Counted from the stretch's first letter, positions 27,479-37,266 are shown. The stretch: DNA of 64,000 nucleotides from Desulfogranum japonicum DSM 18378 (GCF_000429945.1 NZ_AUCV01000018.1:1-64000), one strand, 5' to 3'. Program-made: numbers and translations. Notes: generated from the sequence alone by a model not told the origin.

Positions 27479-30400
27479 ATGCAGATACTCTTCATCCATG
27501 GCATGATGTTCCAACACCGGACCTGGCAGAGGGTGGCTTCCAGACTCCATGAAATCGGAATCAACCTGACCTTTATGGATCAGGTACAAGCCTCGGCGCA
27601 GTTCTCGCAAACAGGACCGCTCCAGTGGGACCTGGTTCTGTTTGAAGCAGCCATTGGCATGCCTGGCATACAAACCATCCTCAGTAAAAGCGAAGGTATT
27701 CCCCACCGCCTCGGGATTACCCCAGAAATCCCTAATCACTTCAACACCTTTCCTCAATATATTGTTCAGGAATTGAAACGCTACCTCTCTGTTCTGGACC
27801 AGGAAAATTATCTCAACGGAATCTGTTACCTGGTTGCTCAAACAGGAAAAGACATTCCTTGGAAACCGCCTCAACCTGTCCTTACAACTGCCATCTACCA
27901 TCCCCATGCCCAACAGCTGTTTTTTGATGTTGCCAAATATACCAGATGGCAGGCAAAAAGATCATTGCCTGTTTCCTTACCACGTATTGGTTTGCTCCTG
28001 TATTACAGCCAGTATGTTGAGGGCAACCTGGCTGAAGTGGATGCCCTTATCCTGGCCTTGGAAGAGCATCATTTTCTCCCCCAATGCGTACTTTGTACAG
28101 GTGGTGAGGGTCATGCGCCAACCAATGACAAACAGAATCCTCCATGGACTCATTTTTTCCAGAATACAGGTTCCATCGAACTGCTTGTCAACTGTATGGC
28201 CGGTCGCCTGCTGAAAAGCCAGGACTATCTCTGGGTATTGGAAGAGTTAAATGTCCCCATCGTCCAACTGCTCCGTTCACACAGCCAGACACCCAAACAA
28301 TGGCTGGAAGATCCCCAGGGACTCCCTGCCATGTCTGCTGTATATTCTTTAGCCCAGCCTGAAACATTTGGTACCATTGCTCCCACCATCGCTGCAGCAG
28401 TAGAAACACCCTGGGCCGGAGAGCCCCCTCGCGCAATGCGCACGCTGGTTCCCCTTCAGGAGCGAATCGAGATGCTCTGCCGACGTATTCGAAAATGGGT
28501 CAACCTGCGTACACTGCCAAATGCAAACAAACGAGTCACTATCATTCTGCACAACAATCCCTGCAAAGGCCTGGAATCGACCATTGGCCTGGCTGCAGGC
28601 CTGGACACTTTCCAAAGCCTTGGGCTTCTGTTGGCTGCGTTGCAGAAAGAAGGGTATGACATCGGAGAAGCCCCAGTGGATGGACATGCAATACTCGCAG
28701 CTATCCAGGAACGGAAGGCGACCAGTGAATTTCGCTGGACTACCATTGAAGATATCATAAATAGCGGAGGTGATCTCCATCGTATGAGCCAGGAAGAATA
28801 TCTTCCCTGGTTCAATGAACTCCCCCTCAAAACCCAGGCAAAAATCATCGAAGATTGGGGGGAATTTCCCGGCCAGGGAATGATCTACACTGAAAATGAC
28901 AAAGATGTGCTGGTGGTCACAGGTATTGAATACGGTAACATCCGCATCATGGTGCAACCCAAACGCGGTTGCTACGGCTCAAAATGCACAGGTGAAGTCT
29001 GCCGCATCCTGCACGACCCTCACCTTGCCCCACCCCACCAATGGCTGGGCACCTACAAATATATTCAGGATAACTCCGATGCGATCATCCATTTCGGTAC
29101 TGAAGGTGCGCTGGAATATCTGCCTGGCAAGCAGTTGGGGTTGTCTGGAGAGTGTTTTTCCGACATTTCCATTGACGCCCTACCCAACCTGTATACCTAT
29201 ATCCTTGACGCAACAGGGGAAGGCATAGTTGCCAAAAGAAGGGGACAGGCTGTACTCGTCGACCATCTCTCACCTGTTTTTCGACCAGCTGAATTAGACG
29301 CAGGCTTTTTGCGCCTGGATACGCTGCTCAATGAACATGACCGTGCTACAACCAGCAAAGAAATGCGCAGACTGCAGATCATTGAACAGGAAATTGCTTT
29401 CTTACTTGTTGAGTGTGGCCTTGCCGAAGAATATCTGGAACCTGAGGAATTACAGGACTGCCTCTCCACAGCACGCAGACAGATCACCCGCATGCAACAG
29501 ACCCTGTCACCCGAAGGACGACATGTGCTTGGCAGTGCTCCTGATATTACCGGCACAGCAAAACTCCTGGCAACCATGCTGCGAACGCCCAGCCCTGGAT
29601 TACCGGATATTGCAACGTTGGCAGAGAACTCTGACAAGAAGAATCTCCCCGTATATGAACGCGCCGTACAGCAGCTAGAAACACTGCTTACAACGACACA
29701 GGAACCGGAACATGAGAGGGGAGTCGACGAGCTACAGACATTTTGCAGGGATATTCAACAACGCCTACAGCAATGCGACCAGGAAATTCAGCACCTGCTC
29801 ACAGGCTTGAGCGGAAAATTTATTGCTCCGGGGTTAAGCGGCAGCCTGGCAAGAGGCACCATTGAAGCCCTGCCCACAGGGAGGAATTTCTTTGCCACAG
29901 ATACAACCGTACTTCCGACCAGAGCGGCCTGGGAAACCGGCAAGCAGATGGCTGACATCCTGTTAAAAAAATATTTCCAGGAGGAAGGACGTTTTCCAGA
30001 AAGCATTGGTATCAGTCTCTGGAGTTCTGACGCCTTCAAGTCAGATGGCGAGCTTTTCTGTCAGATCCTGTATCTGATGGGTGCAAAACCCGTATGGAGC
30101 AAACAGGGGAAGGTACTGGAAACCGAACCTCTTCCCCTTGAGCGTCTCACAGTAACCTGGGACGATGGGTCAACAGTCAAGCGGCCGAGGGTGGATGTCA
30201 CTCTGCAGACATCCTCAATCATGCGCGATCTCGTTCCTAACTTTTGTGTCTTTTTAGATCAGACGGTCCTCATGATCAGCCGGCTTGATGAACCAGATGA
30301 GGATAATTTCATCCGCAAACACACAAAAGAAAAAATGCGGCAACTGGCCGACCAGACAGATAAAACACTTTCAGAAAAACAACTGCACAGATTAGCAACC

Positions 30401-31222
30401 ATGCGGGTGTTCACTTCTGCACCCGGAACCCATGGTCTGGGCGTAGGTCTTGCTCTGGATGCATCGGCCTGGAAGAGCAAAGCTGATCTGGCTGAAATAT
30501 ATATTAACTGGGGCGGACACGCCTGTCTGAGCGATGAGGCAGCAGACATTTCCATCAGCGCAGCCCATCAGGCCCTGGCAGAGCAGCTGGGAAATATTGA
30601 TATCGCGTACATGAAACAGGCATCTGCAGAATATGATGCCCTGGATTGCAGCTGTTATGCGGTTTCCCAGGGCAGCATGGCAGCTGCAGCCAGTGCAGTG
30701 GGTGGGCAGCAGGCCAAGCTGTACTGGGGAGACAGCACCTTGTCAGAATCGCCGGAGATTGAAACCCTTGCCGAAACCCTGCAACGGAGCGTACGCACAA
30801 GGTTGCTCAATACAACCTGGATACAGGAAATGCAGCAGCACGGATATCAGGGAGCACAGGATGTTGCCAGCAAGGTGAATAATCTGTACAAATGGTCTGC
30901 CACAAGTGAGCAGGTTTCCAAGGGACTGTTTGATGATCTTGTCCGTACCTATATCTTGAATCAGGATAATTATGCCTGGCTCCGGGAGGCCAATCCCTAT
31001 GCCCTGGAAGAAATCACCCGCCGTCTGCTCGAGGCCCATGCCCGTGATCTCTGGGAAGCTGATGAGGATCTGCTTGCCGAGGTACGGGCTGCGGCCCTGG
31101 ATGTCGAAGGGGATATGGAAGAAATCCGGGAGAACGGGGAGGGTGAAATCCAGGGGAATCAGGTGGATATCATAACCCGCCAGAATGTGGAGCAGTGGAA
31201 AATGGAATGGAAACTCTCATAA
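27479..31222 (+). CDS. cobN: CobN-type cobaltochelatase / magnesium-chelatase H-like large subunit
   Basis: A 1247-residue protein of the CobN/BchH family, starting MQILFIHGMMFQHRTW. The most diagnostic block is IIHFGTEGALEYLPGKQLG (middle of the protein) followed by ECFSD and GEGIVAKRR. In the late-insertion pathway CobN with CobS and CobT inserts cobalt into hydrogenobyrinate diamide using ATP. In anaerobes with CbiK, CobN-like proteins are often found alone with B12-regulated uptake genes and their role is unsettled. The ATG at 27479 (AGAGGT upstream) is chosen because longer readings begin inside the riboswitch terminator. No cobST or chlID genes are in the window. cbiK follows 89 bases downstream. 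Confidence 0.93.
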   Translation: MQILFIHGMMFQHRTWQRVASRLHEIGINLTFMDQVQASAQFSQTGPLQWDLVLFEAAIGMPGIQTILSKSEGIPHRLGITPEIPNHFNTFPQYIVQELKRYLSVLDQENYLNGICYLVAQTGKDIPWKPPQPVLTTAIYHPHAQQLFFDVAKYTRWQAKRSLPVSLPRIGLLLYYSQYVEGNLAEVDALILALEEHHFLPQCVLCTGGEGHAPTNDKQNPPWTHFFQNTGSIELLVNCMAGRLLKSQDYLWVLEELNVPIVQLLRSHSQTPKQWLEDPQGLPAMSAVYSLAQPETFGTIAPTIAAAVETPWAGEPPRAMRTLVPLQERIEMLCRRIRKWVNLRTLPNANKRVTIILHNNPCKGLESTIGLAAGLDTFQSLGLLLAALQKEGYDIGEAPVDGHAILAAIQERKATSEFRWTTIEDIINSGGDLHRMSQEEYLPWFNELPLKTQAKIIEDWGEFPGQGMIYTENDKDVLVVTGIEYGNIRIMVQPKRGCYGSKCTGEVCRILHDPHLAPPHQWLGTYKYIQDNSDAIIHFGTEGALEYLPGKQLGLSGECFSDISIDALPNLYTYILDATGEGIVAKRRGQAVLVDHLSPVFRPAELDAGFLRLDTLLNEHDRATTSKEMRRLQIIEQEIAFLLVECGLAEEYLEPEELQDCLSTARRQITRMQQTLSPEGRHVLGSAPDITGTAKLLATMLRTPSPGLPDIATLAENSDKKNLPVYERAVQQLETLLTTTQEPEHERGVDELQTFCRDIQQRLQQCDQEIQHLLTGLSGKFIAPGLSGSLARGTIEALPTGRNFFATDTTVLPTRAAWETGKQMADILLKKYFQEEGRFPESIGISLWSSDAFKSDGELFCQILYLMGAKPVWSKQGKVLETEPLPLERLTVTWDDGSTVKRPRVDVTLQTSSIMRDLVPNFCVFLDQTVLMISRLDEPDEDNFIRKHTKEKMRQLADQTDKTLSEKQLHRLATMRVFTSAPGTHGLGVGLALDASAWKSKADLAEIYINWGGHACLSDEAADISISAAHQALAEQLGNIDIAYMKQASAEYDALDCSCYAVSQGSMAAAASAVGGQQAKLYWGDSTLSESPEIETLAETLQRSVRTRLLNTTWIQEMQQHGYQGAQDVASKVNNLYKWSATSEQVSKGLFDDLVRTYILNQDNYAWLREANPYALEEITRRLLEAHARDLWEADEDLLAEVRAAALDVEGDMEEIRENGEGEIQGNQVDIITRQNVEQWKMEWKLS

Positions 31223-31226
31223 AAAG

Positions 31227-31275
31227 GTAACTGGTTACAGCACACCTGATCTTTCCGCGATCAGCCTGGCTTACA
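31227..31275. repeat. Family B repeat, half copy, between cobN and cbiK
   Basis: GTAACTGGTTACAGCACACC followed by the CTGATCTTTCCGCGATCAG hairpin. It lies within the presumed cobN-cbiK transcript. Confidence 0.65.
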
Positions 31276-31311
31276 GTTCATTACAAAAAAAATAACAGGT
31301 GGTAAATACAT

Positions 31312-32163
31312 ATGCATCAACGAGGATATATAGGCCGCAAAATGCGGCTGCCCAAATTACACAAAGACCCAGCCATCATCATTGCCGCCTTTGGCAGCAC
31401 CAATAAAAACAGGGCTGTGCTGGAGGAATTTCAACGTGATCTGGAAGTACGGTTCCCTTCCCATTCCATATATTGGGGGTACACCTCTGAGATTATACGT
31501 AAAAAACTCAAACTGCCAAGCCTGCAGCAAACCCTTGCCCAGGTGGAATCCGATGGTTTTCGCAAGGCTGTGGTGCAGCCGATTCATATTTTTCCCGGAA
31601 CAGAATATACACAACTGGCTGAAACCTGTGAATTTTTTCCTGGAATGAATGTCTTCCTCAGTGAAACCCTGCTCCACCGATGGGATTTCATCAAAGAACT
31701 CCTGGAAATCGTCGAACCTGAATTCTTCACCCCTGAAGAAGGTCTGAACCTGATCGCCCTGCACGGCACCCCCCTTGCCGCAGACCCCGTTAACATTGTT
31801 TACATGGGGATGGATAACCTGCTCACCACTCTCTACCCCAATGTGCTGGCTGCAACCGTTGAAGGTGTGCCGGATCATGAAGCCGTACTGGCCAAAATAA
31901 AACGAGATAACCTGGCGGACAAATACAAACGGGTAAAAATCATTCCCCTTATGTATTACGCAGGCATCCACGTCGATGACGACCTTATGGGAGAAGAGGA
32001 TAGCTGGCGCGCAGCCCTGGAAGACATGGGCTTTACCGTGGAGTGCCCTCAAGTGACAATTGATGGAGAGACCAGATATAAAGGCCTGGCCCATTATCCG
32101 GGAGTCAACAAGGGGTTCCTGGACAGATTGGAGCGTACCCTTGAACTGGCTGAATATTATTAA
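31312..32163 (+). CDS. cbiK: Sirohydrochlorin cobaltochelatase CbiK
   Basis: A 283-residue class II chelatase that inserts Co2+ into sirohydrochlorin at the start of the anaerobic B12 pathway, without ATP. Residues in the positions of the known metal ligands are present: H151 (LIALHGTP), E184 (AATVEGVP) and H220 (YYAGIHVDDD). There is no signal peptide, so it should be the cytosolic form and not the periplasmic heme-binding variant known in Desulfovibrio. The ATG at 31312 follows AGGTGG. It is downstream of cobN on the same strand and presumably shares the riboswitch. A chelatase acting on sirohydrochlorin for siroheme is a less likely alternative. Confidence 0.92.
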   Translation: MHQRGYIGRKMRLPKLHKDPAIIIAAFGSTNKNRAVLEEFQRDLEVRFPSHSIYWGYTSEIIRKKLKLPSLQQTLAQVESDGFRKAVVQPIHIFPGTEYTQLAETCEFFPGMNVFLSETLLHRWDFIKELLEIVEPEFFTPEEGLNLIALHGTPLAADPVNIVYMGMDNLLTTLYPNVLAATVEGVPDHEAVLAKIKRDNLADKYKRVKIIPLMYYAGIHVDDDLMGEEDSWRAALEDMGFTVECPQVTIDGETRYKGLAHYPGVNKGFLDRLERTLELAEYY

Positions 32164-32240
32164 CTTGCGTATGAATCCGTGACATCTTAGAGCCTGACAT
32201 ACCTACTCACCTGATATTTTGCAAATAAGTGCGGTGTCTG

Positions 32241-32406
32241 TATGGGGCGCGGAAAATAATAAATATCCAAAAATTGCGTAGGATATCGATTTGGTCACCT
32301 CGTCGCGTCAAGGGTTCCATACTGGCCGTATTGAGCCATTGACGCGACGACGTTACCGCGTTGAGAGACAAGCAAGATGGGATAATTTATTTTTCCGTGA
32401 CCCTAT
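32241..32406 (-). mobile_element. Family A MITE-like element, full copy
   Basis: Starts GGGGCGCGGAAAATAATAAA and ends CCGTGACCCTA. The central arms CGTCGCGTCAA / CCATTGACGCGACGACG are near-perfect. Orientation is opposite to the copy at 18361. It lies 78 bases after cbiK; the flanking gaps to 32608 otherwise hold only a weak half family-B copy at about 32535-32580. Confidence 0.75.
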
Positions 32407-32608
32407 ACATTCAGGCTCAAAGAACAACAATGACGAATTACAGTGGAGCTCCTCAACAGATAGACTGCATTCATTTACAAATCGGAACTACTCACAGAGA
32501 AAATGGCTCAGTTTAAAAATAAACCCGCATTTATAGCTAGTTACGAGAGCCACAGAGATGTTCGCAATCAGGCTGGCGAAGCTGTGTTAATACAGGCAGT
32601 GACACTCT

Positions 32609-33376
32609 TTACATTTTACGCTCACCTTGCATTAACAACTGGATAGGAGCGATATTGAAAATATGAGCTGACGATTCATTAACCTTCCAGGGAAAGTTTC
32701 CATTCTCCCACAATGGAGTGTCAAAATTTGGCCCACATGTGCCTGCCCAGGGGTCTGTAGATTCGCTAAAACCAGTTCCCCACACTTCAAAGTGCAGGTG
32801 CGGCCTTGTACTGTTTCCTGCGCTACCAACTTCTGCAATTTTTTGTCCTTTTTCTACATGATCACCTACTGAAACAATAATAGAAGTAGTTTTTAAATGA
32901 TCATATCTTGTTGCAAACACACGTGAATTCTCTGGATGTTTAATCACAACCACATTTCCGCCATCGAAACACCAAAAGCAACTACCTGTGCCAACCCCAC
33001 AGTACGGTCCAATCTCAGTGCATACCCTGTAGCCATTTGACTGATTTGGCTCAAACCAACCAGTTGGAGGTGCTTGACAGTCTGGATGAAGGAAAGGACA
33101 ATCATCATATTTGCCATCAAAAACCCATAATACTTCACCAGCATATGCGGCATATACATCAGTTCCTTTCTGTGTGCTTATATCAGTCCCCTGATGTCCC
33201 ACGTAGCCAGCTATACCGCAATTAAAAGCTTTACCATCAGAATCGACATCAGGATATCCTATTTCTCCAACACACGTTTCTTCAGGAATACAGTTTATCG
33301 GCCATCTCAATTCATTGCAATTAGCCGAACTCAAAGGACAAAAGAGTAAAAATATAGAAAAAAGAAACCATTTCAT
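32609..33376 (-). CDS. Secreted M23-family metallopeptidase
   Basis: A 255-residue protein with a signal peptide (about 1-18, MKWFLFSIFLLFCPLSSA) and an M23/LytM domain. Zinc ligands H61 and D65 lie in GHQGTDIS, and the HLHFEVW motif supplies the catalytic and third ligand histidines. Many cysteines (about ten) in the mature part suggest disulfides in the periplasm or outside the cell. M23 enzymes cut glycine or D-amino acid bonds in peptidoglycan cross-links. A C39-like secreted peptidase is upstream on the same strand, separated by a repeat. Confidence 0.85.
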   Translation of the reverse strand: MKWFLFSIFLLFCPLSSANCNELRWPINCIPEETCVGEIGYPDVDSDGKAFNCGIAGYVGHQGTDISTQKGTDVYAAYAGEVLWVFDGKYDDCPFLHPDCQAPPTGWFEPNQSNGYRVCTEIGPYCGVGTGSCFWCFDGGNVVVIKHPENSRVFATRYDHLKTTSIIVSVGDHVEKGQKIAEVGSAGNSTRPHLHFEVWGTGFSESTDPWAGTCGPNFDTPLWENGNFPWKVNESSAHIFNIAPIQLLMQGERKM

Positions 33377-33445
33377 ATGAGAAACTACCTATCTTATTTC
33401 AGAAAATAATCAACAGAAGACATATATCCACCCACGGCAGTACGT

Positions 33446-33640
33446 ATATTTGTAACTAATCACAGGCACCCCACGAAGTCTCCCCCTGGTCGCTTATCTC
33501 TTGGCACGATCGAGGTTTCCCGCAGAGATAACCTAACGGAGTCTTTGCTTACCTGCGAACAACCGCGCTTGCCCAAATCTGAAGTACCTGCGACCAGTGA
33601 CAGCTCAGAACCAAGTGAAATATCAGTGTTGTTAACCCAG
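33446..33640. repeat. Family C repeat
   Basis: Starts GTAACTAATCACAGGCACCC and includes AGTCTCCCCCTGGTCGCTTA, GAGATAACCTAACG and CGCGCTTGCCCAAATCTGAA. It aligns end to end with 52671-52827. It fills the space between the two secreted peptidase genes. Confidence 0.6.
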
Positions 33641-33662
33641 TGATCAGTTATGTATATTTTTA

Positions 33663-34604
33663 TCAATCGGCAAACACCATCTTCTCGTTGTTCAATAAAA
33701 GTAAATAAATCGATGAAAAAGAAATTTCTTTTTGAATGGCCGGAAGTGGCATATCAAGCACTATAACGCCATCTATTATACCGTAATCAGCAGTTGATTT
33801 TATATGCATGCCATCACTTAAGGTGAGAAATCCTGCTGCTGAACGTGGCAAGCCAATATAATTTCCTTGTAGTTTTCCACTACTAATTTGAGACGTCAGG
33901 ACATATTCGTTGGCAAAAGTTGATCCAGCACGTGGAGAAGGATCATGCACAATTAAATAATCAGGGTTTATTGCAACACCGTCACTTCCATAACCAACAA
34001 GAGTAACCCAATGTCCTCCAATCCTGGTGTATACGTCTGATGCTGAATCATATTCATACCACCCTATGTTTAACCAAACAGATCCATTGCCCAAGAGGCC
34101 TTGTTGTATCCATTCCAAGTCAGGAATATTCACATTTGTACTAAATTCAGAGGAATGATAACGCCATCCTTGGTATTGCAGCCTGGTGTAATTATAGCCT
34201 TTACTAAGAATATATTTCTTTACTCCTAGCAAAATATCCTCAGCACTGTTTCCATCAATAAGGCTTGTATTTAAATAGGCGCTAGATCCAAGAGTTTGGG
34301 CAACATCAAACTGATCTTTTTTCCGGTCACTGGTATTTGATGCAAGATCAGGAAAGCCATGATCATCAAGCCACATCATTGAGTTGGACACCGCAACAGG
34401 AGCGCAATATTGTGTCCCGCCCCCTGGCAACCCGCCGTACGCGGAATCTGTTTGAAGATAATCTGGAATATCATAAACCTTGTCTAAGTATGCGCCTTGG
34501 CAAATTTCAACAAGAACAAAACTGCAAAAAAATAATATCCAGACCATTGGCAACCGAATCATCTTATTCATAAATACAAACATATTTGGGATAACTCTCC
34601 GCAC
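33663..34604 (-). CDS. Secreted C39-like cysteine peptidase family protein
   Basis: A protein of up to 313 residues with an N-terminal hydrophobic export signal (about 17-36 in the longest reading). The mature part has papain/C39-like features: a likely nucleophile C67 in GGGTQYCAPVAVSNSMMWL, a histidine in GGHWVTLVGYG near 195 and an aspartate in LIVHDPSPRAG near 217. This fits uncharacterised extracellular C39-like peptidases. The substrate is unknown; no bacteriocin or ABC partner is present. The start is uncertain: GTG 34604 gives the full length, but ATG 34580 or 34568 also precede the signal peptide and none has a good Shine-Dalgarno site. Confidence 0.65.
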   Translation of the reverse strand: MRRVIPNMFVFMNKMIRLPMVWILFFCSFVLVEICQGAYLDKVYDIPDYLQTDSAYGGLPGGGTQYCAPVAVSNSMMWLDDHGFPDLASNTSDRKKDQFDVAQTLGSSAYLNTSLIDGNSAEDILLGVKKYILSKGYNYTRLQYQGWRYHSSEFSTNVNIPDLEWIQQGLLGNGSVWLNIGWYEYDSASDVYTRIGGHWVTLVGYGSDGVAINPDYLIVHDPSPRAGSTFANEYVLTSQISSGKLQGNYIGLPRSAAGFLTLSDGMHIKSTADYGIIDGVIVLDMPLPAIQKEISFSSIYLLLLNNEKMVFAD

Positions 34605-34639
34605 TCTATTGTTAGGATCTACGCTGAAGCCGGTAGGGA

Positions 34640-34950
34640 TTCAAGCCGTTTTCGTTCTTCCAGGTATTGGTCAGGGCATCAGCAAGGTGGTAGATCAAGC
34701 AATATCAGTGACCGGATTTTCGGAATTATTACTCAGTATATATTGCTGGCTGCTAACACTGCCCGGGCCAATGATACCTGGTGAAAAAACAGCACTGATT
34801 GAGGGCTGCCCCTGTGCTAAAACGGAAAAAAGGAGCACCGAAAAATACGGCCTGAATACAAATAGTGCAAGCATAGACCTTCCGGGCAATAAACTTTTCC
34901 CCACGGGACATAGCAGGTTTCTCTTCTCCCCAAAACGATGATATGGGCAT
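34640..34950 (-). pseudogene. Remnant of an exported surface protein, frameshifted
   Basis: On the minus strand an ATG at 34950 opens MPISSFWGEEKPAMSRGEKF and a hydrophobic signal. The frame then shifts near 34810, and another frame continues SVLAQGQPSISAVFSPGIIG then PGSVSSQQYILSNNSENPVT before a stop near 34695. The pattern F-S-P-x-x-I-G-P-G-S-V-S and PVTDIA resembles the first DUF11-like repeat of large secreted proteins. At least one frameshift and one stop make it non-functional. Confidence 0.4.
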
Positions 34951-35140
34951 CAAAAATACATAACTACAGACGAATTTAGTATAGCAAACGATCCATGTTT
35001 TCCAAATTACTTTCAATATCGTAACCATTTTCTCTGGCATTTACCCACCCAAGCATTATATAGTGTCTGTTATTACCTACGCCCCTGCACAAACGCAGAT
35101 TACTATATAGTTCGCGATAGATTCGCCTGGAGGATTTTAC

Positions 35141-35248
35141 ATGGATAGGGAAGCACAACAATCTCCACACTGGATCAGGAAGATACTGGTTTTTCTTACA
35201 TCCCTGGCAACAGCCCTGTTCTTTCTCTTTTCCTCTGCTGCAGGTTAG
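35141..35248 (+). CDS. Short ORF consisting of a signal peptide only
   Basis: 35 codons from ATG 35141, with GGAGG seven bases upstream, to a TAG at 35246. The sequence has a basic N-region and a long hydrophobic stretch (KILVFLTSLATALFFLFSSA) ending AAG, a textbook export signal with nothing after it. Most likely the stump of a truncated secreted protein. A genuine small membrane peptide is possible. Confidence 0.4.
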   Translation: MDREAQQSPHWIRKILVFLTSLATALFFLFSSAAG

Positions 35249-35309
35249 GAATATAGAGTAATCTACATTGCACCCGGTGGTCCTGCCGACAATGCATCCA
35301 GGTAAATTG

Positions 35310-35390
35310 TAACTCATCACAGGGTCTGCAACTACTTGGTTTCACTTACCTCCGCACTGTAACTGACCACAGACATCTCGTTGATATTGG
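35310..35390. repeat. Family C terminal fragments
   Basis: Two copies of the GTAACT-x-A-x-CACAG terminus (GTAACTCATCACAGGG and GTAACTGACCACAGAC) about 70 bases apart. The 35391-35535 stretch beyond shows no clear feature. Confidence 0.4.
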
Positions 35391-35535
35391 AGTCTCCGCT
35401 TACCTTCTTGGAAAAAATTTTGAGCATAACGCAAAAATTGGACGGAGGAACGAAACTCTGAAAAAACTCTTAATGAACAGGCACTAGTTACAAAAATGCA
35501 TCAGCACCAGGACTGTTGTTGCGGTATTAACTAAG

Positions 35536-35646
35536 GTGGCCCAGGAAAAACAAAAATCCATTGAGGAACTCAACCAAGCCTCTACCTTACTGAAACAAGA
35601 AATAGACAAAAAACGCGCAGCCACCTGGGATATTCCCCGGCAATAA
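35536..35646 (+). pseudogene. Fragment resembling a sensor-kinase coiled-coil linker
   Basis: The plus strand encodes EKQKSIEELNQASTLLKQEI followed by DKKRAA before a stop. The pattern resembles the linker that joins membrane or PAS modules in histidine kinases. There is no start signal and nothing recognisable downstream. Confidence 0.25.
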
Positions 35647-35859
35647 CGGCAAACTATGAAAGACGCTACCACCCGGATAACAATAAAGAGGGGCAGACAT
35701 AAGCATGTTATGCTGCTCAGCACATTCGAGTTTTAGCCGTTGCCAATCAGCTTTTACTCCAAATCTCAGACAGTTATTGTCATCACAGAAATTAAGCGTT
35801 AGGATAACGCTGCTCCTCGCAGAGCATCCGGTCAGGGGAGAATTTTACAAGGTGAGGCA

Positions 35860-37266
35860 ATGAAGAAGAGAATAGTGCTCCTGCTTTCTTTTTGTTTTTT
35901 TTCAGGGGAAATAACCTCGGCAGCGACCCGCTATATACGAACGGATGGCACGGATACTGGCCAATGTTCCTCTGTGGCAACGCCTTGCAAATCGATCCAG
36001 TATGCCATAAATCGAGCGGCTGAAGCCTCCAACGATACCATACGTATCGCCTCCGGCACCTATAATGAGGCGGTGGTCATCCCCTCCTCTTTCCAGGAGT
36101 TGCACTTGACCTTGTCAGGTGGCTGGAATGATGATTTTTCGCTTTCCTGCAACGGCCAACCTACAATATTGACTGCACCGGATACCTCACAGTCTGTTAT
36201 CAAAATGTTTGATTCAGCTGTCTGGAACACCCTTGATCTCAACCTTACCTGTATCAATTTCCAGGGCAATGGACTCACCTATCCGTTAAACGCTATCTCG
36301 ATGTATTCCAACAGACAAAATTCCATGGAACTTAGTCTTGATAGATGTACGGCATCGCATTTCCCAGGCCAGGCATTACTCATCCAGGCCGAAAACAGTG
36401 CCCAACTGACGGTTCAGTTAAACGAAGTAAGACTGGAGCATAACTCCGCTTTGCTCAACGGCAACTGGTCGGGTATCGGCCTTTTTGCCAGGGCGACTGA
36501 CGCCGATTCGGTGCTTGACCTTGACTTGGAAAACTGCTGGATTCGAGACAACGTTGGCGACAACGATCAACAAGGTGGTGGAGGCGTTTCCTTGAACGCA
36601 GGTGAAGGAGGAGTCCTGAATGCGACCATGACGAACACGGTCATTGTTGGCAATGAAAAAGATGATACCGGCGCAGGCTTGCGTGTAGCTGCCAGTGGCA
36701 CGACAAGCCAGAGCGTACTGGAATTGGACCTGATCAATTCCACCATCAGTGGCAACCGCTCTCTCTCATTTCCCGCTGGTGGAGGGTTGAGCGTCTACGC
36801 GGGGAACACCTCGAAAACCACAGTGCGCCTGAAGAACACCATTGTGTGGGGAAACGAAAACTCACAGGGCGCGAACGATGACATCTACTTATATGAAAAT
36901 GCCCTGAACAATGAGGCAGAGGTGTCTCTCACCTCCTCTTACTCCATACTCTCTTCGATCAACAATGAAGAAAACCAAAGTGTCTTTACAGATGGTGGAC
37001 ATAATCTCAGTGTTGATCCGTGTTTGAGATCCGACTACCACCTACGCAGGAATTCACCTGCCATCGACGCCGGGCAATGCGGCACACGACTTCTCCCACT
37101 CAATACCTACTACCGGATCGCACCCCTAAAGGACATTGATGGCGAGGATCGACCCCCATGGGGGGAATATACGGGCTGCGATATCGGTGCCGATGAATAC
37201 TTTCCCCGCATGCTCTGCTTCCCGATCAGAACAGGAAAGGGAGATATGACAATGATCTGTATGTAG
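35860..37266 (+). CDS. Secreted parallel beta-helix protein with choice-of-anchor-Q-type C-terminus
   Basis: A 468-residue protein with a signal peptide (about 1-21) and an Asn/Thr/Ser-rich right-handed beta-helix built from short repeats such as LDLDLENCWIRDN and NSTISGNRSL. A C-terminal block with SPAIDAGQCGT, DIDGEDRPP and CDIGADEY is typical of choice-of-anchor Q domain proteins. The extreme end (after residue 450) lacks the usual membrane anchor or sorting tail, so the protein may be truncated. It probably acts at the cell surface in adhesion or polysaccharide binding; no catalytic residues are evident. Start ATG 35860 has a GGTGAGG leader. The neighbouring 34.6-35.7 kb DNA holds other broken surface-protein genes. 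Confidence 0.75.
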   Translation: MKKRIVLLLSFCFFSGEITSAATRYIRTDGTDTGQCSSVATPCKSIQYAINRAAEASNDTIRIASGTYNEAVVIPSSFQELHLTLSGGWNDDFSLSCNGQPTILTAPDTSQSVIKMFDSAVWNTLDLNLTCINFQGNGLTYPLNAISMYSNRQNSMELSLDRCTASHFPGQALLIQAENSAQLTVQLNEVRLEHNSALLNGNWSGIGLFARATDADSVLDLDLENCWIRDNVGDNDQQGGGGVSLNAGEGGVLNATMTNTVIVGNEKDDTGAGLRVAASGTTSQSVLELDLINSTISGNRSLSFPAGGGLSVYAGNTSKTTVRLKNTIVWGNENSQGANDDIYLYENALNNEAEVSLTSSYSILSSINNEENQSVFTDGGHNLSVDPCLRSDYHLRRNSPAIDAGQCGTRLLPLNTYYRIAPLKDIDGEDRPPWGEYTGCDIGADEYFPRMLCFPIRTGKGDMTMICM

